Below are positions 1 to 10,042 of a stretch of DNA of 64,000 nt, piece by piece (position 1 is the stretch's first letter; each line of letters begins with the position of its first letter). Both the position numbers and the translations under genes were made by a program. Location of the stretch: contig CM060732.1 of NCBI GenBank assembly GCA_030704615.1, positions 47,535,053-47,599,052 of the forward strand. The letters run 5' to 3'. This DNA comes from Takakia lepidozioides. Its lineage: Eukaryota > Streptophyta > Takakiopsida > Takakiales > Takakiaceae. Below the pieces are notes generated by a model. The model had not been told where the DNA came from. It worked only from the letters and a program-made list of their open reading frames with translations, and did no database searches.

Positions 1-1851
1 GCGACATTTAGCACCGCTGATGAACACCTTTTCAGGAGTGGTTGGATGACTTTGTGATCGTGTACATCGACGACATCTTGGTGTACTCGAAAACAAAGGA
101 GGAGCACCTGGAGCACCTGAAAAAGGGTGTTCCAAAATTGCAGGAAGGGAAGCTGTATGCCAAAGCTTCAAAGTGCGAATTCGGGGTCACACAAGTGGAG
201 TTCTGGGGCATGTGATTACACAGGATGGGGTCAAAATGGATGACAGAAAAGGTGAGGGCGATCTTGGACTGGGAGCCTCCGACTTCGGTCCCGGGAGTGC
301 GATCCTTCCTAGGACTCGCCTCCTATTACCGGAAGTATGTGAGAAATTTCGCCAAGATTGCGGGGCCGCTGTCAGACCTTCTGTATAAATCTAAAGTCTG
401 GGCATGGAACACCTTTTGTGGCCAAGCTGTTGCTGAATTGAAGCAGCGGATGGCGGAAGCTCCAGTCTTGAAAATCCCGGAGTTCGATCGTCCGTTCAAG
501 ATACACACAGATGCGTCGGACTTCGCGATTGCGGGTGTACTGATGCAAGATGGACGCCCAGTGGCTTACGAAAGTAAAAACTGAATGAAGTGGAGCGACG
601 GTGGCCGACGCACGAGAAAAGAGATGAAGGCGGTGGTGCACTGTCTTGAGCTTTGGGCCACTATGTTGGTTCCAACCCAGTGAAGGTGTTCACGGACAAT
701 GTCACGGTGAAGTATTTTGCCACGCAGCCCAAGTTGTCCCCAAAACAACTTAGGTGGCAAGATACTTTGGCGGTGTTCGACGTGGATATCCAGTACAAAC
801 CGGGACGAGACAACGTGGTGGCCGATGCTTCAAGTAGAAAGCAGCAGCTCTTGTTGGTGTACAAGGGCAAGACGGCGCTCCAAAGGAAGATCCGGAAGGC
901 TTGCGGAAGGATGAGCTGGCGAAGTCCATGATGCAGGACTTGAGGATGGGGGTTAAATCGCAGTTCCACTTGCAAAATGGACTGCTCCGGTATAAGCAAA
1001 AGCATCTCTACGTGCCGAAGGGAGGGATCAGAGATAGCCTCTTGAGAGAATGCCATAATAGCCCGCCGGGGCCACGGCGGAGCCAAGCGCACTGCGGCAC
1101 TCTTGAAGAAAGAGTATTTCTGGCCCAAACTGAGGGAGGAGGCAGAGGAGTATGTCAAGACATGCACCACATGCCAACAAAACCGGAGCGAGTACAAAAA
1201 GCAAGCGGGGCTGTTACAACCCTTGCCGATTCCAGAGGGGACTTGGGAAAGCGTCTCGATGGATTTCATGACTGCTATGCCGCTGTCAAAAGGATTCGAT
1301 GCAATCATGGTGGTGGGGGATAGGTTCAGTAAAATGGGCCATTTCATCCCCACCAAGGAGACGGCAACGGCACAGGAGACAGTGCGACTTTACTTCGCCC
1401 ACGTCTTAAAGCATCATGGAGTCCCGAAGGATATTGTCTCGGACGCGATCCAAAGTTTATGAGTAAATTTTGGAGGCACTTTGGAAGAAGATGGGGACAA
1501 GGCTGAAGATGAGCACCGCCTTCCAACCTACGACTGCCGGCAAACAGCAAGGTGCACCCAGTATTCCATGTCTCCCTTTTGAAGCCTTACTTCAAAGATA
1601 AAGCGCGTCCGAATCGGCATCAAGTGTTGCGTCCGCCACCTATGCTGTTGGATCATGAAAATGAACCTGAGTACGAGGTGGAGGCAATACTTAAGTCGAG
1701 GAGGTTCAAGAACCGAGAAACGGAGTATCTCGTCAAATGGAAGGGCTATCATCATGTGGAGGCATCTTGGGTGCGTGCCTCAGAAATGGGAAACGCATCC
1801 GAGGCGGTTGCAGCTTTCGAAGGGCGACCTCAAAAGCGGAAGAAACGTTGA
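1..1851 (+). pseudogene. pol remnant of gypsy copy 1 (RT, RNase H, integrase, chromodomain)
   Basis: The reading frame changes several times. The first 170 bases encode the RT active-site region (YIDD followed by LVYSK). At 225-584 is the RT connection plus the start of RNase H (HTDASDFAI, then [11 protein letters not shown]). At 653-840 is the rest of RNase H. At 901-1323 and 1103-1462 is the integrase zinc-binding and core region ([18 protein letters not shown]). At 1552-1851 is a chromodomain (EYEVEAIL, YLVKWKGY, SWVRASE) that would guide integration to chromatin. Between 1460 and 1550 the catalytic core is cut short and joins directly to the pre-chromodomain segment, a deletion of roughly 390 bp relative to copy 2. 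The protein cannot be functional. Confidence 0.93.
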
Positions 1852-2754
1852 TGGGGACATCAACCTTGGAGCGTGGGGGAGGAAATGCATGCTTAGCCCG
1901 GCTTAGCTAGCTTAGGAATCCGATTACAAAAACTTGTATTGTACAAAATTTGTTATAAAGGAAATGGGTTCCAAATGTTGGGCGTCCTATTTTGTTTGGA
2001 ATGGTGATGCATGGTATGGTTGGCTAGTGTGTAGAATGCATGCTAGCTTATAAAAGTGGGAAAGGTAAATTGGGTTAATCGTGTGTTTGCGTAGTGCCGA
2101 AATCGGGTGACCCCCATCCAAGGGGCAAGGAAACTTGCGACTTCTTTGGGAGTTCACGTGCTAGTGCGCACCTGGCGCGTGCGCATACTATAACTGCGCT
2201 ACCGAGGGGGTTGCATTGTAGTGCGGGCTAACGCGGAAGCTACATGCTTCCGTTCACGTACTATAATCGTGTAGCCTCGGGACAAAGTCGTAGTGCGGCT
2301 TCGGCGTGTTCCCGTACCTCAGGCCAGCATTCCAAGCGGACCCAATTGTAGTGATTGGGGCGCACGGTTGGTTCAAGGTTATCTTCCTAGTCAAAGAGGG
2401 TTTCCAGGGAACCCTTGCTCAAGGTGATGCCAAAAGCGGCATCATGAGCGATCGCAAGCAATGTTGTTGTAGTAAGGCGATTCGATCCTCGGGGAGGATC
2501 GTTCCTTGGCCTTGAAGTAGGCCAAGAAGAGTGCACTGGGAGGAGCTGGAGAGGCTCCACCCTTGGGCGGGACTTGGAGGAAGTTGGCCGAACTAGCTAG
2601 TGGAGAGTAGAGTCAAGTGTGGGTTTTGGTTCTTTGCCATGGGACGCCATGGTACGGAAACAAACTCCTTGATGTGGGACGCCACAACTTGGATGTTCGT
2701 TTTACAAAATGGACAAGTCGATGAGGACATCGACTCCCTGTTGGTAGGGGTGTG

Positions 2755-3479
2755 TGTCGCGGCCCTTTGCCTTGAGGGCGGGGGGTCGGGACACATGAGG
2801 GCTGCCCCTGGTGGGGGCAGCGGCAGCGATAGTATGGGGGGGCTGAAGCACCTTTGAGTGCCCAAGGCACTCAAGGAGGCGGAGGCGCTCACTAGGTGGA
2901 GCCCCGCACACCGGGTTGCGGTGGGGGTGGCTCCACAAGGGGTGGTGGTAGCTTAGCGGGACTTAGTAGGGGTGGCATAGGACTCACCATGGGGGCGGAG
3001 ACCTCATGGTGGGAGTCGTGGGGAGTCTTGGGACTCATCACGGTCAAGAGGGGCCGTGGTGAGTGGGCCAAGACTCACCGCGACTCATCACCGGGAGTCG
3101 AGGGTTTTCGTGGTGGTTCGCCATAAAATGGCATGGCTGGTTGTGAAACCCCGCGGACAGCTACAGAAGTATATATAAGGAGAGTAGTGACCCCGAGAAC
3201 GGTGCAAGCCCGTTGGTGACCAAAAACTAGTGAGTAAGCGAGCGAGCCGGAAAGCGACCAAAGAGTGGGGAGCTGTTCCGGACTGCCATCTACCAAAGGG
3301 AATTCTCCTAGGCCCAAATAGGTGGAGGGTTTAGTGGGAAGCGAAGGGGGGACCGTTATGTCTCGGTGAGCAGCCGAAGCTCCAAGTTGGCCCGGGCGGC
3401 CAGGTTGGGAGTCAGGCGCGCGCATCGGAGCGAGTAACTATGACTTGAAGGGGAGCTTACCGAAGTGAGGTGCGCGACA
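2755..3479 (+). repeat. 3' LTR of gypsy copy 1
   Basis: It starts TGTCGCGGCC and ends GTGCGCGACA, so TG...CA with a 6-bp terminal inverted repeat (TGTCGC/GCGACA). Length is 725 bp. A TATA box (TATATATAA) lies at 3170-3178. The interior is GC-rich with many GAGTC/GACTC words. Ends were set by comparison with the two LTRs of copy 2. Confidence 0.93.
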
Positions 3480-4889
3480 GCTGCCCTTGCTGTATGCAAA
3501 AGCCTGACGAGGTTTTCTGGGAAATGCGGCACCGCATTCGCATTTTATGTTTTCGTTGGCACTCTGCGAGTAGGTTCGTCCAAACTTTTGCTCACGCTGA
3601 CTGCCTTGCAGGTATATGAAATACGTGCTTCTTCAGACAGGGGGGTTCAAGAGCCCCCGTTCTTCATGGCTTGGACCGTGGCGGGCCCAAGCTGTGTCTA
3701 CCACCCGAGATGCAGAAACAATGGCATGCCGCGCATCTCATGGATGCCCTGGTACCTGGATATGTCTGGCGGTATGTTGACGAGTTGAGAAAGATCTGCA
3801 CGCCTTGGCAGAAGAGAAGAGAAAGGAAAGACGTGTCCCTGCTGGGCCAAAGTCGGCAAGGAATGCTGCCCTCTGGAAGAATCCAGAAGGCAGCTGAGAT
3901 GGCACAAAAGACGGTGGATGCAGCTGTGCAGGCTCAACAAAAGGGGTCGAAGAAGAGGACTCGCCAGCAAGGAGCAGCTGTTGTGACACCCAAGAAAACG
4001 AAGAAGCAGAAACAGATAGAGCAGGAAGAGGGTGACGAAGAGGACTCCGATGAGACTTTGCAACCAGCCCACCCCGAAACGCAGCTTGCTCCCATGTGCC
4101 CACCGTTGTCACGAGAGGCACGAGAATTGGCTCGGCAAGAAGGCACTCTTCAACCCCCCAGGGGGGCACCCTTTCGAGCCAGTGGAAATGAAGAGGCCGA
4201 AAGAAAGTGGCTCCCGAACAGTAGTCCAGTGTGTAATGAGAGTTTCTTGGCGGCGTTGGATGGACGGGCAGCCAAGTTGGCATACATGAAGACCATGGAG
4301 GGTCTGAAGGGCAGAGCACTGAAGAAGGCGACTGCCGAAGAGCCTTCAGACACCCCTGGGTTTCAGAATATGGTCTCGTTCTTTGAGAGGGTGTGTGCAG
4401 ACAAGGATTGTAGGAGGGGCGGAAATGCCACCAAGTGGTCTTGCGATATGATCATCTTGGATATTCCGGACGGAGAGCCTGTGGAAGGACTGCAAGCTTT
4501 TCCATCTTGGAACAGGTACTCGGAGGACTTTTGGAAGAAAAGGATTCGGGCTCGCCCGCATGGTGTGGACGACAGAGCGTGTGGTTTGTCTTGGCGAGCA
4601 GAGGAAAAAACACGTAGACAGGAATTCGAAGTGGACCCGCAAGAGCGCCGTCCCAATTCTGAAAAAGAAGTGGACGTGCATCAACACACTGGGCCTTCAG
4701 TCGGAAGGGAAGAAGGTAATTACGACATTGGCACTCGTCCATTCATTTTCTTGGGTGTTTTCAAATGCGGTGCCGCATTCGGTTTCTAATCGTTCCCCCC
4801 TGTGTATGCAGACGAAGCAGTTCGATGCATACTGCTTTGTGAAGGAGAACTCCACCTTTGCTTTCCCTTATTACATTGCCAAGCATTAG
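3480..4889 (+). pseudogene. unrecognised basic, low-complexity plant protein gene, probably a relic
   Basis: An open frame from about 3638 to 4560 has no family I recognise. It begins with a Trp/Tyr-rich stretch (QKQWHAAHLMDALVPGY), followed by a long Lys/Arg and Glu/Asp segment (KKTKKQKQIEQEEGDEED near residue 115) that looks like a nuclear localisation and acidic region, then a Cys-containing part (VCADKDCRRGG). After about 4560 the better protein-like frame is +1 (RKKHVDRNSKW, then ILKKKWTCINTLG), so there is probably a frameshift. That frame splices cleanly over a 96-base GT-AG intron at 4716-4811 into a last exon ending YYIAKH at 4889. A possible upstream intron ends at 3611 or 3636. No ATG start is convincing: the open frame would begin at a TTG, so the 5' end is missing or upstream. 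The gene abuts the end of the LTR at 3479. Confidence 0.5.
3522..3540. repeat. 19-base hairpin motif, also at 4763-4781
   Basis: AAATGCGG-CA-CCGCATTCG here and AAATGCGG-TG-CCGCATTCG at 4763-4781 differ only in the two central bases, and each folds on itself. One lies in each putative intron of the gene above. TTGGCACTC follows the first copy and precedes the second at a short distance. Confidence 0.6.
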
Positions 4890-4929
4890 ATGGGGCCCTG
4901 GAGTGAATGCGAGGGAGCCGGTTTAGCCA

Positions 4930-5110
4930 GCGTGGACCCCCCGCCACCCCCTGTCCACCCCGCCTTCATCGCCCGCACACGCGCGACACGCCCTCCCGCG
5001 CCTCATGTGCCCGCTGCGGGACATGACGCGTGCCCTGGCCATGCCCTCTCTCGCATCCCATCCCGCCTCCCATCCTGCCCTCGTGCCTGTCATCGTCTTG
5101 CATCCAACAT
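4930..5110 (+). repeat. GC-rich dispersed repeat upstream of PPR relics
   Basis: The segment containing CCCGCTGCGGGACATGACGC and then GCCCTGGCCATGCCCTCTC recurs in inverted orientation at about 43940-44185 and about 19150-19250. In each case it lies on the 5' side of a PPR relic, so it is probably the shared 5' flank of the duplicated PPR gene. No coding sense was seen in it. Confidence 0.6.
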
Positions 5111-5115
5111 AGTAC

Positions 5116-7166
5116 ATGCTATCCCAAGCATACAACATGGCAAATCTGAGCAAAGGACTTGACGTTCATATGTATGCCACGTCGTCACATACATGGCCAC
5201 CCCAATCGAGGGTTTTGCTACCCTCATCGTGCATTTCCTCGTACAATAGTTGTCTCCATGCTTTCCAAACGCGTCCCTACACAACGAGGGCGTTCACATT
5301 CCATGGAACGCGATGGAATGGTATCATGGAATGCGATGATCACAAAATATGCACAACACGGTCTGGGATGGAGGCTTTGGAGACCTATGAGCAAATATCA
5401 ATACCAACCATATCACGTTTGTTTGCATTTGCAATGCGTGTGTGAGCCTTGCAGCCTTGGAAAAGGGCAAAGAGGTCCATGGTGATATCGTCAAAGCTGG
5501 AATAGTACCAGACGTCATTCCGAACACTGCCCTAGTGGACATGTATGCCAAATGTGAGAGCATTGAAGATGCATTGAGCAGATGATGTGGGAAAGGGTGA
5601 AGCCCGACCGCATCACGTTTGTTTGTGTTTGCAAGGCATGTGCAAGCTTGGCAGCTCTCGAAAGGGCAAAGAGGTCCACGGTGACATCATGAAAGCTGGA
5701 AGTGTACCAGAGGTTATTCTGCACAGTATCCTTGTGGACGTGTATGCCAAATGTGGGAGCATTGAAGATTCAAAGGGAGTGTTTGACACTACGACTGAAC
5801 ATGATGTGGTGTCGTGGAACGCAATGATTGCAAGATATGCACAGCAAGGCGCGGGACTGAGGCTTTGCAGACATATGAGCAAATGATGCAAGAGGTGAAG
5901 CCCAACCACATCACCTTTTTTTGTGTTTGCAATGCATGTGCAAGGGTGGCAGCCCTGGAAAAGGGCAAAGAGGTCCATGGTGACATCGTCAGAGCTGGTA
6001 TTGTACCAAATGTCACTCTAAATAATGCCCTCGTGGACATGTATGCCAAATGTGGGAGCATGGAGGATGCAAATGGAGTGGTCAACAATATGGCCGATCG
6101 AGATGTGGCGTCCTGGAATGCTATGACTGCAGGATATGCCCAGCATGGTTGTCATAGGGAAGCCCTACAACTATATTATGAAGGAATGCAAACGGAAAGC
6201 TTGAAGCTGGACATTATCACCTTTATATGTCTTCTCTCTGCATGCAGCCACACTGGCCTACTGGATGATGAAAGACGCAACTTTGATTCCTTGAGTCAAC
6301 ATCATGATGTCTCTCCAACAGTAAAGCACTTTGGCTGCATGGTGGACCTTTTTGGACATGTGGGAATCACCAAAAGTCAAATGTAACCTCTTAAAACAAG
6401 CACTCATAATATCCTACATATGTATGCATAAGGGAAACTAGATTACCCTCAAACAATTTGTTTCAGGCGGTTGTACTTACGAACTCACACATATTTGAAA
6501 GCACCAAGATGTCCAACCAGAGGCATCACCCCCTTCTCTAGCCCATGGATGTTCTACACAGGCAATTGGATGGGGCAGAGGAGCTATTAACAAAATGCCA
6601 ATGAAACCAAATGCTATGGTTTGGAGGGCCTTGCTTAGTGCCTGCAGAATCCATGGCAATGTGGAGATGGCTGAACATGCAGCAACATCTATTCTCAAGT
6701 GGGATGAACAGGATGCTGCCACTTATGTGTTGCTATCAAACATCTATGCTACAGCTGGCAGGTGGGACGATAGTGCAAATGCACGAAAAATGATGAAGGT
6801 CAGAGGGGCTAGAAAGGAGCCAGGTCACTGCTGCATTGAGGTTGGCAACAGGGTGCACACATTTGTTGTAGACAAAGGAGGCATGGTATGTGCCTGACAC
6901 ACGCTTTGTATTGCATGATGTGGGGGAGGAGCAAAAGGGTTTTTTCTCTTTGCCACCACAGTGAGAAGCTGGCCATTGGTTTTGGGCTGATCAGCACGGG
7001 CCCTAGGAGTACACTCCGGCCCATCAAGAATCTTCGGGTGTGTGGTGACTGCGACACCTCCACCAAGTTCATTTCAAAAATTGTTGGCCACGCAATTGTT
7101 GTACGGGATCCTAACCGCTTTCACCATTTTGAAGATGGGGTTTGTTCTTGCGGGGATTACTGGTGA
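5116..7166 (+). pseudogene. PPR-DYW RNA-editing factor, decayed (PPR relic 1)
   Basis: PLS-class pentatricopeptide repeat proteins bind organellar RNA, and those ending in DYW act as C-to-U editing deaminases in mitochondria or plastids. Repeats are recognisable by LVDMYAKCGS, VVSWNAMI and ACARVAALEKGKEVHGDI from about 5310 to 6250. The E/E+ region follows (ACSHTGLLDDERR at 6230, then ALLSACRIHGNVEMAEH at 6620). The DYW domain is at 6890-7166, with the deaminase HSE motif ([11 protein letters not shown]), the CGDC zinc-binding motif and C-terminal CSCGDYW before the TGA at 7164. Frames change at about 5440, 5580, 5880 and 6390, and a non-homologous stretch of about 200 bp (6386-6590) splits the E region. 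There is no credible start or transit peptide. An inverted relative lies at 42080-43870. Confidence 0.9.
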
Positions 7167-7186
7167 AACAGTTTTTTCTAGAAAAT

Positions 7187-7312
7187 TGTGGTGACTGCCA
7201 CACCTCCACCAAGTTCATCTCAAAGATTGTTGGCCGCGCAATTGTTGTACATGATGCTAACCGCTTTCACAACTTTGAAGATGGGGTTTTTGTTCTGCGG
7301 GATTACTGGTGA
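7187..7312 (+). pseudogene. tandem duplicate of the DYW C-terminus
   Basis: A 146-bp unit covering the last 40 codons of the DYW domain is repeated directly after the first stop. The second unit is open from CGDCHTSTKF to a stop at 7310-7312 and still ends RDYW. It keeps the His of CGDCH that the first copy has changed to Asp, but has lost the CSC cysteines (VFVLRDYW). Both stops are followed by a similar T-rich trailer. Confidence 0.85.
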
Positions 7313-8116
7313 AACAATTTTTTCTGGGAAGATGCAAGTGTCTTGCTTTTCATTATCTGTGTAGCTACTCAGTTCATCCACCATTTCTGGAGAAGATTGA
7401 CCATGATGTATTGGTTGAGGGCATTTCCTGCTGCATATCCACAGGAAATGGTAGTGGGGTAGGTGAAGTCAGCCCATACTTACACTTGACTGGAGCAGGT
7501 AATGAGTAAATGGGGGATTTCGAATGACTCTGGTGGAAGGAAATCAGCGTGTTGTGCTAGTTTTGGTGTGGGTGGTGGACCTTCTCCAAAGCTTGAAGAT
7601 GAAAGTGAATACAATTCGTAATGAGCTTGATTAGAGGGACAGCCCTATGCACAAGTTTGTTCAGCATCTTAAATTTGGACATGTTTGGTGTTGCGTTAGA
7701 TAGAGCTCTTGATTAACTTGCATGAATGTTGTCGAAAGCTAGCCTTAATTCACCAAGATCCAATTCCATGGTGGCCTGAAACTTCACATAGTGATTATAA
7801 AGTACTTGAGATGCTGATCTCAAACAAGTGGCAAGATCTCCTAAATATCCAATAGCCCAATCACGAAAAGCAAACCTATTTTTCTAAATCTCTTGCTTCC
7901 AGTAACTGTCCAATATCTCAAATTTGGACCCAAAAACTTATGGGTGAATCTCTTGATCCATCATGTTGGTTCAATTAATATAAATATAATTACACTAAAA
8001 TAATGGATATGACTAATGAGAGGGAGATGTCGATTGCTCCTCCTTTGGCTGTGACGACATTGTCACAACAAGACTCCACTTTGCCTTGTGATGTGGTGTG
8101 ACACTCAACTCTTGTG
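7313..8116. other. no gene recognised
   Basis: Intergenic sequence with short, unconvincing frames. I see no splice-compatible coding segment, repeat structure or RNA gene here. Confidence 0.6.
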
Positions 8117-8300
8117 CTAAGGGTGGGATGTGTTACACCTAGGATCACCCTGGTTATGCACAGGCAATGCACAACTACCCAACCAAGCATGACTACAGAT
8201 CATATAACAAATACCTTTCCCAGGTAGAGTGAAGATCATTCCCACAAAAGAGACTCTGCCTGGCTTCCTGTTGGTAAGGAAAATGTTTGCAGTATATATA
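8117..8300 (-). repeat. diverged tRNA-derived SINE
   Basis: On the minus strand GGTTGGGTAGTTGTGCATTG, then TGTGCATAACC and later ACCTGGGAAAGG, match in order the SINE copies at 39391-39605 and 20085-20303 (GTGCCTTGCTTGTGCATAACC, then GCCTTTCCCGGGGAGGA). The box A region is degraded. Confidence 0.5.
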
Positions 8301-8639
8301 TTTTTTCTTGTATGAGATACAATTATGCGATCCAATGAGAGCCACGTGTCATATCTGGGGTCAAATTGGGAGCTCCAGTAGCAATGCAGGCATACACATT
8401 CTGTTTGCTAGCATGATCTGATGCCTGTAATCAGATTGCTTTTGATAATGTGGGTGCAAAGCGCAATCTCGGGCACCTCCTGGTTGGTAGACTCCACAAT
8501 CAGCTCTTGTTGCATTGTTATGCCAGGGGGAGGAAATGCCTTTAAAAGTATGTCATAGTCGACATTCCCAGGGCATTGGCGAATGAACCAAGGAGCTGGA
8601 TGCTTTTAATGAATGAAGCAAACCACTCACAACATCAAT
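8301..8639. other. no gene recognised
   Basis: Short spacer between the SINE and the downstream end of the minus-strand PPR relic. Nothing supportable was seen. Confidence 0.5.
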
Positions 8640-9490
8640 TCACTATACCCACAGAGAACAAACCCATATTCAAAGTGGTGAAAGCGGCTGGTATCCTGTT
8701 CAACAATTGCTCGCCGAACAATCTTTGAGGTGAACTTGGTGGTTGTGGCAGTCACCACATATTCAAAGGTTCTTGATGAATCAAAGAGGTGTCCCTGGCG
8801 CCGTACTCATCCGCCCAAAAGCAATGGCCACCTTGCTGTGGTGGCAAAGAGAAATTTCTTTTGCTCCTACATATCATGCAATACAACGTGCCTCAGGCAC
8901 ATACGGCCTCCTTCATGTGCCCAGACAATCTTATCAGCTTAGCATGCATTTCCTAATCTGTGGATACAATTGTCATCTACCACCAAATATGTGGACCCGT
9001 TTACCAAAGTCAATGGAGCAGCGACTTGGCTGCTTTCTGATACCTCTGAATTGCATCATTTTCCTCACATTTGCAGTATTGTCCCACCTGCCAGCTGCAG
9101 CATATATAAGTGATAGCAATTCATAAGTTGTGGTGTCCTTGTTGATCCCACTTGAGAATAGATTTTGCCACAGATTGGGCCATCTCCACATTCCCATAAA
9201 TTTTGCAGGCACCAAGCAAAGCCTTCCACACCGCAACATCTGGTTGGACCGACATTTTGTTGATGATGTCCTCAGCCTCATCCAATCGTCCTGCACGGCC
9301 AAGGAGGTCCACCATGCAGCCAAAGTGCTCCATTGTAGGAGTCAAGCCATGATCTCGATGCAGGGAATCAAAGTAGTGTCTGCCTTCATCCACTAGACCC
9401 CCATGACTACATGCTTGGAAAATACATATAAAAGTGATACCGTTCGGCGTCAAGCCTTCCTTTTGCATTCCTTCAAATAGTTGCATAGCT
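8640..9490 (-). pseudogene. PPR-DYW C-terminal half, decayed (PPR relic 2)
   Basis: The frame at 9486-9121 is open and well conserved: QLFEGMQKEGLTPNGITFIC, FQACSHGGLVDEG, HFGCMVDLLGRAGRLDEAED, then the E-motif GACKIYGNVEMAQS. After a shift it continues as LLSLIYAAAGRWDNTANVRK. The DYW domain (8880-8640) is badly damaged: frameshifts fall around the HSE deaminase motif, and the C-terminus reads SRFHHFEYGF... without a DYW end. It would have been an organellar RNA-editing factor. Repeats upstream of 9490 are gone, cut close to the truncated gypsy copy 3. Confidence 0.88.
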
Positions 9491-10042
9491 TTCTTATGAG
9501 AGAGAGAAGACTCCGGCCAGAGCTGGCGTAACTAAGAGCCATTTCACCTTTCGGCTACTGCCCCCTGTCGGAGGTGGGCCCTATGATAAAAAAAGAGCGC
9601 CTTGGAATGCTGGCCTGAGGAATGCTGGCCTGAGGTACGGGAACACGCCGAAGCCGCACTACGACTTCGTCCCGAGGCTACACGATTATAGTACGTGAAC
9701 GGAAGCACGTAGCTTCTGCGTTAGCCCGCACTACAAGGCAACCCCCTCGGTAGCGCAGTTATAGTACGCGCACGCGCCAGGTGCGCACTAGCACGTGAAC
9801 TCCCAAAGAAGTCGCAAGTTTCCTTGCCCCTTGGATGCGGGTCACCCGATTTCGGCACTACGCAAACACACGGTTAACCCAATTTACCTCTCCCACTTTT
9901 ATAAGCTAGCATGCATTCTACACACTAGCCAACCATACCATGCATCACCATTCCAAACAAAATAGGACGCACAACATTTGGAACCCATTTCCTTTATAAC
10001 AAATTTTTGTACAATACAAGTTTTTGTAATCGGATTCCTAAG

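Larger units (their letters stand above)
1..3479 (+). mobile_element. Ty3/gypsy chromovirus copy 1, 5' part outside the window
   Basis: This is an LTR retrotransposon running from the middle of reverse transcriptase to the end of the 3' LTR. Order seen: RT tail, RNase H, integrase with H2C2 zinc finger, chromodomain, about 900 bp of non-coding sequence, LTR. It matches copies 2, 3 and 4 in this window. The pol frames are broken, and about 390 bp of the integrase C-terminal half is missing at about 1537. No 5' LTR or target duplication can be checked because the element starts outside the window. Confidence 0.95.

Noticed and set aside
3075-3425. ORFs inside LTRs (also 15079-15435 and 28835-29250)
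   Set aside because: They repeat in every LTR copy, have low-complexity Pro/Gly/Ser composition, and lie over promoter sequence.
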